A DNA stretch of 64,000 nucleotides from DASQZK01 sp963809925 (GCA_963809925.1 CAWELH010000003.1:1-64000), one strand, 5' to 3'. Shown: positions 13,404 to 23,106, counted from the first letter of the stretch. The notes: generated by a model from the sequence alone, not told the origin. Program-made: numbers and translations.

Positions 13404-14390
13404 TTGAATTCTGGAATCAGACATATTATTGTAGTATTGTTTTTACTGGGCGTGTTGCATGGATTGGACGCCCAGCAGTTACCCTTGTATACCCAGTACA
13501 TGAATAACGGTTTTCTCCTGAATCCAGCGATGGCCGGGTACGACGGTTATACGTCACTCAATCTCACAGCAAGGAAAGACTGGGTGGGTTTTAAAGGGGC
13601 ACCCCTGACCTATTCCTTCAGTGGTCAAACCCGGTTTTATCAGCAACAGCATCAGATCATCAAGCGAAATTCGGGGTTGAACCGGTTGAGAAACAAGACC
13701 AAGGGACGTGTGGGACTTGGGGGATACGTATTTAATGATGTCAATGGCTCGATATCACGCACCGGGATTAATTTAGCATACGCTTATCATATTAATTTAC
13801 ATCAGAGCCAACTTTCATTTGGGCTTGCCGGTCAGTTTTTCCAGTTTAAAATTGGTGATAGTCTCACATTCTTTAATCCGGCTGATCCCCTTATAGGTTC
13901 TGGTTATAACAGGGTTTCCTATATCCCCGATGCTAATTTCGGTGTATACTGGACCAGCAGGAACTGGTTTACAGGATTTTCGGCTAACCAGCTTTTTCAG
14001 TCTGTAGTAAAACTGGGCAGCGGTGACCTGGGAAATTTCAAAATGTACCGCCACTACTATCTTATCGCAGGGTATCGCTTTATCAATGAACGATCTGGTT
14101 TTGATTTTGAACCTTCGTTCCTGGTTAAGACTTCCAGACAATACATACCCCAGGCAGATCTGGCCCTTAAGGTGTACTATAAAACTGACTACTGGGCAGG
14201 AGTCTCATATCGTACAAGCGGTTCATTTTCGACCATGTTTGGTGTTAAAGCGGATAAGTTTTATATCGGTTATGCCATTGATTTCGCACTTTCTTCCATC
14301 CGTAGATACAGTTTTGGATCACATGAAGTACTTTTGTCAATGAAATTCGGTTCTAATGAACGGAGATTCCGTTGGCTAAACAGGTACTAA
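13404..14390 (+). CDS. PorP/SprF family type IX secretion system membrane protein
   Basis: An outer-membrane beta-barrel protein of 328 residues in the PorP/SprF family. Such proteins pair with T9SS cargo carrying type B sorting domains and help in their export or attachment. A signal peptide covers about residues 1-23 (hydrophobic IIVVLFLLG, cleavage after LDA). The mature start LPLYTQYM..N..LNPAMAG is the family hallmark, followed by DWVGFKGAP. Start: the only plausible initiator before the signal peptide is TTG at 13404; an ATG at 13393 is out of frame and stops at once. It follows the giant adhesin by 52 bp on the same strand, the usual cargo-partner arrangement, so it is probably the dedicated partner of that adhesin. 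The following flippase gene begins 10 bp later. Confidence 0.9.
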   Translation: MNSGIRHIIVVLFLLGVLHGLDAQQLPLYTQYMNNGFLLNPAMAGYDGYTSLNLTARKDWVGFKGAPLTYSFSGQTRFYQQQHQIIKRNSGLNRLRNKTKGRVGLGGYVFNDVNGSISRTGINLAYAYHINLHQSQLSFGLAGQFFQFKIGDSLTFFNPADPLIGSGYNRVSYIPDANFGVYWTSRNWFTGFSANQLFQSVVKLGSGDLGNFKMYRHYYLIAGYRFINERSGFDFEPSFLVKTSRQYIPQADLALKVYYKTDYWAGVSYRTSGSFSTMFGVKADKFYIGYAIDFALSSIRRYSFGSHEVLLSMKFGSNERRFRWLNRY

Positions 14391-14400
14391 CCTTCCTCTC

Positions 14401-15888
14401 ATGGGCATAATAAAGAGTCAGTCGATAAAGGGTACAATTTATTCTTACATCGGTGTCTTTATCGGCTTTGTTACGTCAGCAATTCTTTTTCCCAGGATAC
14501 TCTCCACGGATGAAATTGGCCTTCTGAAATTGCTGGTTTCTTTTTCCGTTATCTTTGCGCAATTTGGTTCATTGGGCTTCATTAATGCAGTCAACAGACT
14601 GTTTCCTTATTTCAGGGATAAAGAAAGCGGGCATCATGGTTTTCTTACCATCGCTCTCTCGGTTTCCGTAATCGGTTTCATTATTGCCTGGATCATTCTC
14701 GAAGTATTCCGTCCAATGATCATAAGGAATAATATTGAAAACTCTAAACTTTTTGTAGAGTACTTCAACTACCTCATCCCCCTCATTTTTTTCACCATTT
14801 TTTTAAATCTGTTTGACACATATCTGAAAGTTATCTATGACGCTGTAATAGGTACCATACTCAGGGAATTGATACAAAGGCTGCTGATTCTTACTTCACT
14901 CGTTGTATATTTCATGGATCTCGTTGGTTTACGCGGCTTCGTTGTAATGTATGTTGTTTCCCTTAGTCTCCCGACCTTAATCATTCTAATCATTACCGTC
15001 AGAAGGGGTTATTTCCTTTTGTCACGTCCAGATTCTGTTTTTTCAAAAGCTTTGGTCAGGGAAATTATCAGCCTCAGCTTTTACGGTATCTTGCTCGGTT
15101 TTGGAGGTGTTGCTATTTTACAGATCGACAGCATACTTGTCAATAAGTTTATGGGTCTCGCCAGTACAGGCATCTATGCCACAACATTTTACTTTGGGAT
15201 CTTAATACTTATTCCGTCCCGACCACTCATTAAGATTGCTACAACGGTCCTTGCCGATTCCTGGAAGGAAAACAATCTGGAGAATATCTCACTCATTTAT
15301 AAAAAGAGCTCACTGAACCAGGCCGTTATCAGTGTTTTACTTTTCATTGGTTTGTGGATCAATATTGATAATATTTTTCACATTCTGCCCGAAGAATATG
15401 AAGCCGGAAAGTGGGTAATTTTATTTGTCGGGCTCACGAACGTCGTTGAGATGTCGACCGGTATAAATAATGTTATTCTTCAGACTTCTGTGTATTACAA
15501 GCTAAATACGCTTTTTATGTTTATTTCTCTTGTGCTGCTTGTCGGATTTAATATTATTCTTATTCCGGTTCTTGGCATAACGGGCGCAGCCGTGGCTACA
15601 CTGATTTCAACATCTATTACCAACCTGATTCGTTTTGTTTTTTTAAAATCCAGATTCAATATGCAGCCTTTTGACGGAAGAATGTTAGGGTTGCTGATCA
15701 TCGGGGTAATCACATTTCTGGTGGGGCATTTCATCCCGGTATTTGATAATTTTGTTATAGATATTCTCGTAAGAAGTTCGATAACCGGAATTTTCTTTAT
15801 TGCATTAGTGCTTATATTCAAGATTTCGGAAGAAATAAATGAGGGGTATATACAACTCATCAAAAGCCGGTTTTTCAGAAGGCCATAA
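14401..15888 (+). CDS. Polysaccharide flippase (Wzx/MATE-like, MVF superfamily)
   Basis: An inner-membrane protein of 495 residues, hydrophobic throughout, with about 12-14 predicted membrane segments. It opens with SIKGTIYSYIGVFIGFVTSAILF, broken by short polar loops, as is typical of Wzx-type oligosaccharide translocases. By family role it moves lipid-linked sugar repeat units from the cytoplasmic to the periplasmic face for capsule or O-antigen assembly. It begins 10 bp after the PorP/SprF gene and precedes methyltransferase and glycosyltransferase genes on the same strand, so it belongs to the surface-polysaccharide cluster. The substrate cannot be read from sequence. Confidence 0.85.
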   Translation: MGIIKSQSIKGTIYSYIGVFIGFVTSAILFPRILSTDEIGLLKLLVSFSVIFAQFGSLGFINAVNRLFPYFRDKESGHHGFLTIALSVSVIGFIIAWIILEVFRPMIIRNNIENSKLFVEYFNYLIPLIFFTIFLNLFDTYLKVIYDAVIGTILRELIQRLLILTSLVVYFMDLVGLRGFVVMYVVSLSLPTLIILIITVRRGYFLLSRPDSVFSKALVREIISLSFYGILLGFGGVAILQIDSILVNKFMGLASTGIYATTFYFGILILIPSRPLIKIATTVLADSWKENNLENISLIYKKSSLNQAVISVLLFIGLWINIDNIFHILPEEYEAGKWVILFVGLTNVVEMSTGINNVILQTSVYYKLNTLFMFISLVLLVGFNIILIPVLGITGAAVATLISTSITNLIRFVFLKSRFNMQPFDGRMLGLLIIGVITFLVGHFIPVFDNFVIDILVRSSITGIFFIALVLIFKISEEINEGYIQLIKSRFFRRP

Positions 15889-15955
15889 ACCAGAAAGTAT
15901 TGCAAGCAGGGTATTGTGATCGGACTGTTATTTTGAGAACTTTGGAATGAAATAA

Positions 15956-16498
15956 ATGAAGGGACAAAGTATGGAGTTAAATTATTTTCAAAGGAGAAGA
16001 TTTGACAAAACATTGGGTTTTCTACAAAAGCACATCCCAAAAGGAGAGGAGATCCTTGATTTGGGTATTCCGAACGTGCTGGCTGAGTATCTGTCGCAAA
16101 ACGGTTATCGGGTGCAAAACACAACAGGTGAGGATCTCGACCAGGATTTCAGTTCAGTTCAGCAAACAAAGGCTGACGTTGTTACATCATTCGAAGTGTT
16201 TGAACATCTCCTGGCCCCTTACAATATTCTTCGGGAAATTAAAGCAAGCCGTCTGGTGGCTTCTGTTCCACTTCATCAGTTCTTTGCTCCGGCTTACTGG
16301 AATGAGAAGGATGAGAGAGATCTTCACTATCATGAATTTGAAATAAAACAATTCAATTTCCTCCTGGAGAAAACAGGTTGGAGAATTGTTGACGCCATGA
16401 GCTGGACTGCACCGATAAGAGCCGTTGGTTTCCGGCCTTTTCTCAGGTTATTTGTTCCCCGATATTATATCGTCTATTGTGAAAAGGAACAAGGCTGA
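15956..16498 (+). CDS. Class I SAM-dependent methyltransferase-like protein
   Basis: A protein of 180 residues that looks like a short type 11 methyltransferase. After an N-terminal helix comes EEILDLGIPNVLAEYL, placed like the SAM-binding motif I. Then follow DVVTSFEVFEHL (motif IV-like, usual in sugar and lipid methyltransferases) and LVASVPL. Motif I lacks the glycine-rich GxGxG (it reads LDLGIPN), so SAM binding may be altered or lost. A second ATG lies at 15971. It sits between the flippase and a glycosyltransferase, so a role in modifying surface glycan is inferred from context. Confidence 0.65.
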   Translation: MKGQSMELNYFQRRRFDKTLGFLQKHIPKGEEILDLGIPNVLAEYLSQNGYRVQNTTGEDLDQDFSSVQQTKADVVTSFEVFEHLLAPYNILREIKASRLVASVPLHQFFAPAYWNEKDERDLHYHEFEIKQFNFLLEKTGWRIVDAMSWTAPIRAVGFRPFLRLFVPRYYIVYCEKEQG

Positions 16499-16568
16499 GT
16501 GATCTGAAAAGTAAAACACATTCAGGATCAATCACTTTCAATCATACTTTTCCTGCACCTATTTTTGT

Positions 16569-16576
16569 TATCTTTG
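16569..16576 (+). promoter_or_regulatory. Bacteroidota -7 box TATCTTTG upstream of glycosyltransferase
   Basis: An exact match to TAnnTTTG, 58 bp before the start of the glycosyltransferase at 16635 and inside a 136-bp gap. No clear -33 TTG is visible at the usual distance. It suggests a second promoter within the polysaccharide cluster. Confidence 0.45.
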
Positions 16577-16634
16577 TGTAAATGAAGTCAGAATTATCAT
16601 TGCGTAGTCTGATTTTTCAACGTGTATTCCAGGT

Positions 16635-17846
16635 ATGAAGGTGATTTTTACTTTCGGAGGCTTGCCTCACTATCTTGTCGCGCTACTGAATAAATTGCAG
16701 GATTTCGATAACCTGGATATCATCGTGGTTATCCCTGACAAAAAAAGCAAAACTCTTGGACATGGTGTGGAGCTTACTGATCAGGGGAATCGTTTCCGGA
16801 TTATCAGGAGTGAGGAATACCTGACTTATTATGGTAAACCCTCACTCAGGAATCTACCCTCGATTATTAAAGACGAAAAACCCGATATATTCATCACATT
16901 GTGGCCATATGTCCTGAGCCTGATTTTCAACCCGAAACTGAAAAGAACACTAAGACGGTGCGGTTCGAAGATCGTATTAAGGGAAATCCCTTTTCAGACG
17001 CCAGCCTATGACGATTTCATTTCATACTATCGGCACCAGCCCGTTTATGACGAGAACCTGGAAAGCATTAAGCCAGGTGGCATTAAGTTCTTCATCTGGG
17101 CAGTTCTGAATGCATTCCTGCGGAAAAGGTATTACAGGATAGTTGATGCCGTTTTGCATTATACGGAAGAGAACCAGTACATTCCTGAAAGTTACGGTGT
17201 CAGCAGCGACCGGATATTTGTTACCTATAATTCCCCGGATACGGAACGACTTATGAAGATACGAGAAGAACTCAATTCCGATCCGGGATTTACAGGATAT
17301 TCTCCTTACAAAATAATTCATGTTGGCAGGCTTGTCGCCTGGAAGAGAGTGGACTTACTGCTCCAGGCTGTGGCAACCCTTGTGAATGATTACCCTCAAA
17401 CGGAGCTGCTGATAATCGGGCGGGGACCTGAGAAGGAAAATCTGGAACGCCTTAGCGAAAAACTCAACATTACAGAGAATGTTATCTTTGCTGGTGATGT
17501 TTACGAGCCGGAAAAGTTAGGGAAACACCTGATGTCAGCATCAGTATACGTCCTGGCCGGAATGGGTGGGCTTTCGATCAATGAAGCCATGTGCTTCGGG
17601 AAGCCTGTTATTTGTTCACGATGTGATGGGACGGAGAAAACACTTGTTGAGAATGGTGTTAACGGATATTTTTTCAGGGAGGGAGATGCCATTGACCTGG
17701 TTGAAAAAATCAGTCTTATGTTTAAAGAGCCCGGGCGAAGTAATGAGATGGGGATGGAATCACTAAGAATAATAAAAACAAAGGTAAATCTGGAAGTGGT
17801 TGCACAGCGTTTTCTGGATGCATTTGGTCAGATTGCGGGGAAATAA
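16635..17846 (+). CDS. Glycosyltransferase, GT4-type (GT-B fold)
   Basis: A retaining-type glycosyltransferase of 403 residues. The C-terminal Rossmann half carries the GT4 signature: IIHVGRLVAWKRVDLLLQA, LLIIGRGPEKENLERL, NVIFAGDVYEPEKL, and the donor-binding segment SINEAMCFGKPVICS with the expected Glu. The N-terminal half (FTFGGLPHYLVALL, DIFITLWPYVLSL) is more variable, as usual for the acceptor-binding domain. It has no signal peptide and is predicted to act at the cytoplasmic membrane face. It is part of the surface-polysaccharide cluster; donor and acceptor sugars are unknown. Confidence 0.88.
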   Translation: MKVIFTFGGLPHYLVALLNKLQDFDNLDIIVVIPDKKSKTLGHGVELTDQGNRFRIIRSEEYLTYYGKPSLRNLPSIIKDEKPDIFITLWPYVLSLIFNPKLKRTLRRCGSKIVLREIPFQTPAYDDFISYYRHQPVYDENLESIKPGGIKFFIWAVLNAFLRKRYYRIVDAVLHYTEENQYIPESYGVSSDRIFVTYNSPDTERLMKIREELNSDPGFTGYSPYKIIHVGRLVAWKRVDLLLQAVATLVNDYPQTELLIIGRGPEKENLERLSEKLNITENVIFAGDVYEPEKLGKHLMSASVYVLAGMGGLSINEAMCFGKPVICSRCDGTEKTLVENGVNGYFFREGDAIDLVEKISLMFKEPGRSNEMGMESLRIIKTKVNLEVVAQRFLDAFGQIAGK

Positions 17847-17927
17847 AATAGCGGTAATAATCCAATGGATAACTGATATTAATATATAGAAAACTGACAT
17901 TTGGACAATCATGATGTATAGGAAATT

Positions 17928-18632
17928 ATGAAAGAGAACTGGTCAGACAGGCTGTACAGGCTAAAGAATTATTTAAATGGGAATGAGGCGTATTATCGCT
18001 ATGATCTCAGGCATACTGGGGTCATAACAAGGGGGAACCGTGGAACACAATGGACTTTTATTCCTGGTCTTCTCCCGGAGGGTGCCATTGTGTATGCGTT
18101 TGGCGCCGGATTGGATATTGCATTCGAACAGGCACTCCATGACGAGTTTAATTTCAAGGTATTCCTGTTTGACCCGACACCCATGTCAGCCGCCTATGTT
18201 AGAAGCTTACACTTGCCCCGAACTTTAGTTTTTGAGGAAACAGGCTTGGCCGCATACGATGGTTCCGCCAGCTTCTATCTCCCTGATAACCCGGATTATG
18301 TTTCTGCAACGATCGCTCCGAGGCATGACGGACAGAATTTTGTAAATGTCAGGGTTGAACGTCTGAAAACTATTATGAAGCGATATGGCCACGATCATAT
18401 CGATTTATTGAAAATGGATATTGAGGGTGCGGAATATGATGTTGTAAACGATATTATTGAATCCGGGATAGAAATAAATCAATTGCTGATTGAATTTCAT
18501 CACCGCTTTGCAGAGATAGGGATTGAAAAAACGAAAAAAGCTTTGCAGCAGCTTCGAAACTCCGGATTCCGGTTATTTCATGTCTCAGCCATTGGTGAGG
18601 AATTGTCGTTACTAAGAGAAAGTGAAAAGTAA
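17928..18632 (+). CDS. FkbM family methyltransferase
   Basis: A SAM-dependent methyltransferase of 234 residues. FkbM enzymes often O-methylate sugars or polyketides. The FkbM core is clear in the C-terminal half: VRVERLKTIMKRYG, then HIDLLKMDIEGAEYDVV (the DIEGAE motif), then INQLLIEFHHRF. The SAM-binding segment VYAFGAGLDIAFEQAL is a diverged form of the usual DxGANxG loop. Its stop overlaps the ATG of the next glycosyltransferase by one base (TAATG), so the two are probably translationally coupled. A role in methylating the surface glycan is inferred from position. Confidence 0.85.
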   Translation: MKENWSDRLYRLKNYLNGNEAYYRYDLRHTGVITRGNRGTQWTFIPGLLPEGAIVYAFGAGLDIAFEQALHDEFNFKVFLFDPTPMSAAYVRSLHLPRTLVFEETGLAAYDGSASFYLPDNPDYVSATIAPRHDGQNFVNVRVERLKTIMKRYGHDHIDLLKMDIEGAEYDVVNDIIESGIEINQLLIEFHHRFAEIGIEKTKKALQQLRNSGFRLFHVSAIGEELSLLRESEK

Positions 18633-19894
18633 TGAAAGTTACCCTGTTAAGTACAACGGATAAAAAGGGTGGTGCTGCCATTGCAGCGTTCAGGCTTTTT
18701 AAGGCTCTTAAGGCTTCGGGTACCGAGGCCAGGATGCTCGTACGTGATAAGTATTCAGATGAAGGGGATATTACCAGCCTTGATAAGGGAATAATACGAA
18801 AAACTATAAATTTTTTGCGATTTGCCTTTGAACGTATATGTTTTCTTCCTTTCGAAAGATCCAAAGAGATCCGCTTCTTTTTTTCCCTTGCAAATACAGG
18901 TAAAAATGTACACGGACTGAGGCTTGTCAAAGATTCGGATATCATACATCTGCACTGGATAAACCAGGGCTTTCTTTCGCTTCACGGAATCAAAAAACTT
19001 ATTAAAACCGGTAAACCATTGGTATGGACATTTCATGATATGTGGGCATTTACGGGGGGATGTCACTATTCGGGCGAATGTACCGGATATCTTAATGAAT
19101 GCGGCAACTGTCCTTTCCTTAGGAATCCCGGTCCGCACGATTTATCATACAGGTTGCTGAAGATAAAAGAACGTATATACAAGAATGCCAACATCACTAT
19201 CGTTGGTTCCAGTGAATGGATGGCCTCTGTGGCAAGACAAAGCAGTATATTAAAATCATTCAGGGTTGAATCTATCCCCATTCCGGTAGATACCTCCTTG
19301 TTTTGTCCGGGCGATAAGTTAAAAACCAGAAGTTCGTTGAACCTGCCTGAAAGTAAGTTTGTAATCCTTGCGGGTGCGGCAAATATGAAAGACAAAAGAA
19401 AAGGCTACCACTTTCTCATTGAGGCTCTGCATCTACTTTCCGACAGATCAGCCGAATTCAGGGATAATGCCGTGTTGGTTACTTTTGGTAAATCAGATGA
19501 AACCGTGAACCCGGGCATCCCGGTTTACGCAAACCACTTCCTTTCGAATGAGAAAGCCATCGCCACCCTTTACCAGGCTTCGGACATTTTTATCCTGCCC
19601 TCACTGGAAGATAATTTACCGAATACGGTTATCGAATCGCTTGCCTGCGGTGTTCCGGTTGTGGCATTTGCTGTCGGAGGGATTCCGGAGATGATCGAGC
19701 ACAGGAAAACAGGGTACCTTGCCGGGATTGGCAATGTTTCCAAGCTGGCAGAGGGCATTGAATGGCTGTTTTCAATGTCTGACAGGGATAGTATCATACA
19801 TAATTGCCGGGAAAAAGCGCTTCTAAGTTATTCCAATGAAGCCTGTGCGGCACGGTACAATTCATTGTATTTATCGTTACTGAAAAATGAATAA
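18632..19894 (+). CDS. Glycosyltransferase, GT4-type
   Basis: A GT-B glycosyltransferase of 420 residues. The N-terminal domain opens with VTLLSTTDKKGGAAIAAFRL, the glycine-rich acceptor-side loop, and carries DIIHLHWINQGFLSL and TFHDMWAFTGGCHYS, a histidine- and cysteine-containing stretch common in this subgroup. The C-terminal donor domain has FVILAGAANMKDKRKGYHFL, SDIFILPSLEDNLPNTVIES and a GGIPEMI loop. The start overlaps the FkbM stop by one base, and its stop overlaps the next gene's start by eight bases (ATGAATAA). It is a member of the polysaccharide cluster. Confidence 0.88.
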   Translation: MKVTLLSTTDKKGGAAIAAFRLFKALKASGTEARMLVRDKYSDEGDITSLDKGIIRKTINFLRFAFERICFLPFERSKEIRFFFSLANTGKNVHGLRLVKDSDIIHLHWINQGFLSLHGIKKLIKTGKPLVWTFHDMWAFTGGCHYSGECTGYLNECGNCPFLRNPGPHDLSYRLLKIKERIYKNANITIVGSSEWMASVARQSSILKSFRVESIPIPVDTSLFCPGDKLKTRSSLNLPESKFVILAGAANMKDKRKGYHFLIEALHLLSDRSAEFRDNAVLVTFGKSDETVNPGIPVYANHFLSNEKAIATLYQASDIFILPSLEDNLPNTVIESLACGVPVVAFAVGGIPEMIEHRKTGYLAGIGNVSKLAEGIEWLFSMSDRDSIIHNCREKALLSYSNEACAARYNSLYLSLLKNE

Positions 19895-20639
19895 GAAGCC
19901 GCTAATAAGTGTTGTTACCGTCGTTTTCAATGCCGGCGATCTGCTTGAAAGGACGATAAGCAGCATCCGGAATCAGGATTATCCGGAAATAGAATATATT
20001 GTCGTAGATGGTAATTCTTCCGATAATACAATATCGGTCATCGAAGCGAATCAGGATATCATCCAGCAATGGATAAGTGAACCTGATGAAGGTCTGTATG
20101 ATGCCATGAACAAAGGATTAGGAATGGCTCATGGTGATTATGTATGGTTTATAAATGCCGGTGATGTGATTTATGAAAATAACGTGCTCTCAAAAATATT
20201 CAGCGCCGGATTCGAGCCAGGGGATATTTACTATGGTGAAACCATGATCATAGACAAAGAAGGCCGGGAAATCGGCATGAGACGGCTTAAGGCACCTGAA
20301 ATCCTTTCGTGGAAGAGCCTGATAAACGGTATGGTAGTCTGTCACCAGTCTTTTATTGTTCGTAGAGAGATGGCGCCTCTGTATGATCTGAATTACAAGA
20401 TAGCCGCCGATTATTTATGGATGCTGCAGTGCCTCAAAAATGCAAGTAAAATAACAAACACACATTTTATACTCACGGGATTTCTTGACGGAGGACTTAA
20501 TAAGAACAATATCCGTCGTGCACTTTCGGAGAGGTTTGGGATAATGGTGAAATACTTCGGACCTTTCAGGGTATTTGTCATGCATTTCCTGATATCAGTA
20601 CGTTTCTTTATCTATGTAATCCGGAACAGGCGGTTTTAA
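19887..20639 (+). CDS. Family 2 glycosyltransferase (WcaA-like)
   Basis: An inverting GT-A glycosyltransferase of 250 residues. It begins KKPLISVVTVVFNAGDLLERTI, the usual GT2 opening strand. Then come EYIVVDGNSSDNT (nucleotide-binding Asp), SEPDEGLYDAMNKGL, and the DxD-equivalent region in VWFINAGDV. VCHQSFIVRR in the second half is typical of WcaA/colanic-acid-type members. It is the last gene of the rightward polysaccharide cluster, overlaps the previous gene by eight bases, and meets the convergent YfhO gene with a four-base overlap at the stops. Confidence 0.9.
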   Translation: MNKKPLISVVTVVFNAGDLLERTISSIRNQDYPEIEYIVVDGNSSDNTISVIEANQDIIQQWISEPDEGLYDAMNKGLGMAHGDYVWFINAGDVIYENNVLSKIFSAGFEPGDIYYGETMIIDKEGREIGMRRLKAPEILSWKSLINGMVVCHQSFIVRREMAPLYDLNYKIAADYLWMLQCLKNASKITNTHFILTGFLDGGLNKNNIRRALSERFGIMVKYFGPFRVFVMHFLISVRFFIYVIRNRRF

Positions 20640-23080
20640 ACTTTATCCTCCGGCTTCTTGCCACTCCTGTTCTCCTTCCATTTAAAACCCAGCGCACCGA
20701 AGAGCAGGAGTACAGATAAAACAGAAGATGCAAGTGCGATGCTTTTCCCGGTATAATAGGAAGTGGGGTGAAATGTAAAATGAATGGTATGTTCACCTTC
20801 GGGGATAGCGAGGCCTCGGAGCACGAAATCAACCTGTGCAATGGGGGCATCCTTCCCGTCAATAGTAGCCTTCCAGCCTTTTGGATAATAGACTTCCGAA
20901 AAAACAGCAAATCTTTGTCCAGATGTTTGCGAACTGTATGTAAGTTCGTCGGGTGCGTAAGATGTGAGCGCAATCCGGTCGGTAGAATCAGGTGCGGGAA
21001 ACTGAATCTCCCCCAGTGAATTCCGGAAGCTATTGTTGATCACTGCTGAGGTTGAAGGATCGATGTCGCCCAGTACCCTAATCTCATCATCAGGTGTTGC
21101 GACCCACCTGAGGCTGTCGACAAACCAAGCGTTGCCAAGGGCTCCCGGATTCCGGACTACCTGCCTGCTCTTCTTGTCCTGGCTGGCTGTGATGAAATAC
21201 TTTGTATTCATCATATCCAGAACATCCATATTCTGTTGGGCAATATATCGTTCAATCAGCTGCTGGAATCTTTTCATTTTCGCACCGTGATATCCACCGA
21301 TGGAATTATGATAGTAAGAGGTAGTAGCATCATTGAAGGGATCGACGGTCAGATTCAACACACGGTAATGGGAAGTATCCTTTAAAATTTGTGTATCAGC
21401 CGGGGTAGGAGCGAATTCCGTCTGCTTTGCCCTTTTATTCATAAACATGTCGTTATTGAGGTATCTTTTATCGACCGCCCATAAATCCACCAGAGTCAGG
21501 AGGATGAGGCCGGGGAGCAAAATTTCTGTTTTGATCACCTTTTTAAAACATAGGAACAGGATTCCTGCGGCGAGAGAGATGAATACAAATGACCTGAAAG
21601 CATCCAGTCTGAGTAAGGTAGCACGGTCTTCCAGGAGTGCTTTAGCAATTTGATCGGGAAGTTGCTGGTCAGAAGTGGACGAAAAATTGATCATGTTATA
21701 TCCCAGCAAAGCAAAAAATAGGGTAATTCCCCCGACAGCCAGATAGCTGTATTTTAATGCCCTGATAATTTTCTTATCTGAAAAGTTTTTACTGAAAACT
21801 TCCTTCAGTCCCAATAGGGCGCCCAGCGGCACCGTAAAGCTGGCAATTACGAGGATCATGGATACGGTACGGAATTTATTGTATCCCGGGAAATAATCAA
21901 TGAAGATATTGGATAGGGACATAAAATTTTTCCCCCAGGCTAGCATGACCGAGAGGATGGTTGCTGATAGAAGCCACCATTTGACGGGTCCCTCAAGGAA
22001 AAACATGGCAAATACAAAGAGGAATATTGTGATGGCCCCGATATACACCGGTCCCGCAGTAAACCTCTGATTGCCATGATACGTGGGCATTCTGTTTGAG
22101 AGACTCTTAATCTGTGCCTCGGGGTAACCACTCTGCCGGAGGAGGGCTGCGACTTTGGAATTGCCCGGTAAGCTACCTGCTGACGGCCCTCCCATAAAAT
22201 CTGGTATCAGCAATGTCATTGTCTCCTCAACGCCGTAACTGTAATCATTCAGGATGTAACTTTTGTCGAGGCCTGTTGTATGGTCATTTCCCTCCTCTGT
22301 TAATTCCGAAGGACCACGGGTACTGTACCTGGTATACTCGTAAGTAGTCCATAGTGATGTGGCGTTTGGTAATACGGCAAATAAAAAGGCAGCAACCATA
22401 ATTGCCGATGCGACAAGGAATGATTTGTAGTTCTTAATTTTGATAGCATTAAATAGCCTTAATACTATATATATCATCATTATCAGGAAGAGGTAATAGG
22501 TGATCTGAAGATGATTTGTTGCAATCTCCATGCCCGCTGCAAACATGGTAATGAGACCACCTGCAATGTAATTTCCCCTGTATGTTAAAATCATGCCGGC
22601 AATAACAGGGCCCATATATGATATGGCATAGGCCTTCGTAATATGTCCTGCCAGGATAATAACCAGGTTATAAGATGTAAAGGAAAAGGCCACCGCACCC
22701 AGAAAAGCTATCATGGGTTTTAGCCTCAGCACCCGAAGCAGAAAGTAGAATCCCAGGAGGTACATAAAGAGGATCCCAACGGTAAAATATGGAAGGAATA
22801 GCCGTACAACCGGCTGCAATTTATGATAGATGTTGAATGTTTCCGCCCCTCTGATCTGATACGCCGGCATACCTCCAAAGATCGAATTTGTCCAGAGTGC
22901 ATCTTTCCCGGTTTGTTCATGGTATACATCCAGTTCATGAGTCATGCCGTTCACCTGTCTCATGTCCCCCTGAGACATAACTTTCCCCTCGATTACAGGA
23001 CTGAAGTAAGCATACGATAAAACTACAAATACCAGAATGGCCAGAAAATCGGGAAGTACTGAGAGGAGAACTTTTTTCAT
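20636..23080 (-). CDS. YfhO family membrane protein
   Basis: A large polytopic membrane protein of 814 residues. The N-terminal two thirds hold about 12 membrane segments, starting LSVLPDFLAILVFVVLSYAYF, with the conserved periplasmic loop QGDMRQVNGM and the FGGMPAY motif. A soluble C-terminal region follows and a last membrane segment lies near the end (ALASSVLSVLLLFGAL). In Firmicutes YfhO is tied to glycosylation of lipoteichoic acid; in Bacteroidota the family is common and its role is unsettled, with a GT-C-type glycosyltransferase function plausible. It lies 26 bp downstream of glyS on the same strand, so the two may be cotranscribed. Confidence 0.88.
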   Translation of the reverse strand: MKKVLLSVLPDFLAILVFVVLSYAYFSPVIEGKVMSQGDMRQVNGMTHELDVYHEQTGKDALWTNSIFGGMPAYQIRGAETFNIYHKLQPVVRLFLPYFTVGILFMYLLGFYFLLRVLRLKPMIAFLGAVAFSFTSYNLVIILAGHITKAYAISYMGPVIAGMILTYRGNYIAGGLITMFAAGMEIATNHLQITYYLFLIMMIYIVLRLFNAIKIKNYKSFLVASAIMVAAFLFAVLPNATSLWTTYEYTRYSTRGPSELTEEGNDHTTGLDKSYILNDYSYGVEETMTLLIPDFMGGPSAGSLPGNSKVAALLRQSGYPEAQIKSLSNRMPTYHGNQRFTAGPVYIGAITIFLFVFAMFFLEGPVKWWLLSATILSVMLAWGKNFMSLSNIFIDYFPGYNKFRTVSMILVIASFTVPLGALLGLKEVFSKNFSDKKIIRALKYSYLAVGGITLFFALLGYNMINFSSTSDQQLPDQIAKALLEDRATLLRLDAFRSFVFISLAAGILFLCFKKVIKTEILLPGLILLTLVDLWAVDKRYLNNDMFMNKRAKQTEFAPTPADTQILKDTSHYRVLNLTVDPFNDATTSYYHNSIGGYHGAKMKRFQQLIERYIAQQNMDVLDMMNTKYFITASQDKKSRQVVRNPGALGNAWFVDSLRWVATPDDEIRVLGDIDPSTSAVINNSFRNSLGEIQFPAPDSTDRIALTSYAPDELTYSSQTSGQRFAVFSEVYYPKGWKATIDGKDAPIAQVDFVLRGLAIPEGEHTIHFTFHPTSYYTGKSIALASSVLSVLLLFGALGFKWKENRSGKKPEDKV

Positions 23081-23106
23081 GGTGGCGTTATTAAAAGGTT
23101 GTAGAC

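Noticed and set aside
14023..14343. A 106-codon plus-strand frame inside the PorP/SprF gene
   Set aside because: It lies wholly within the better frame, which has family motifs and a signal peptide.
15495..16124. A 209-codon minus-strand frame across the flippase and methyltransferase genes
   Set aside because: It is antisense to two well-supported genes and has no recognisable domain.
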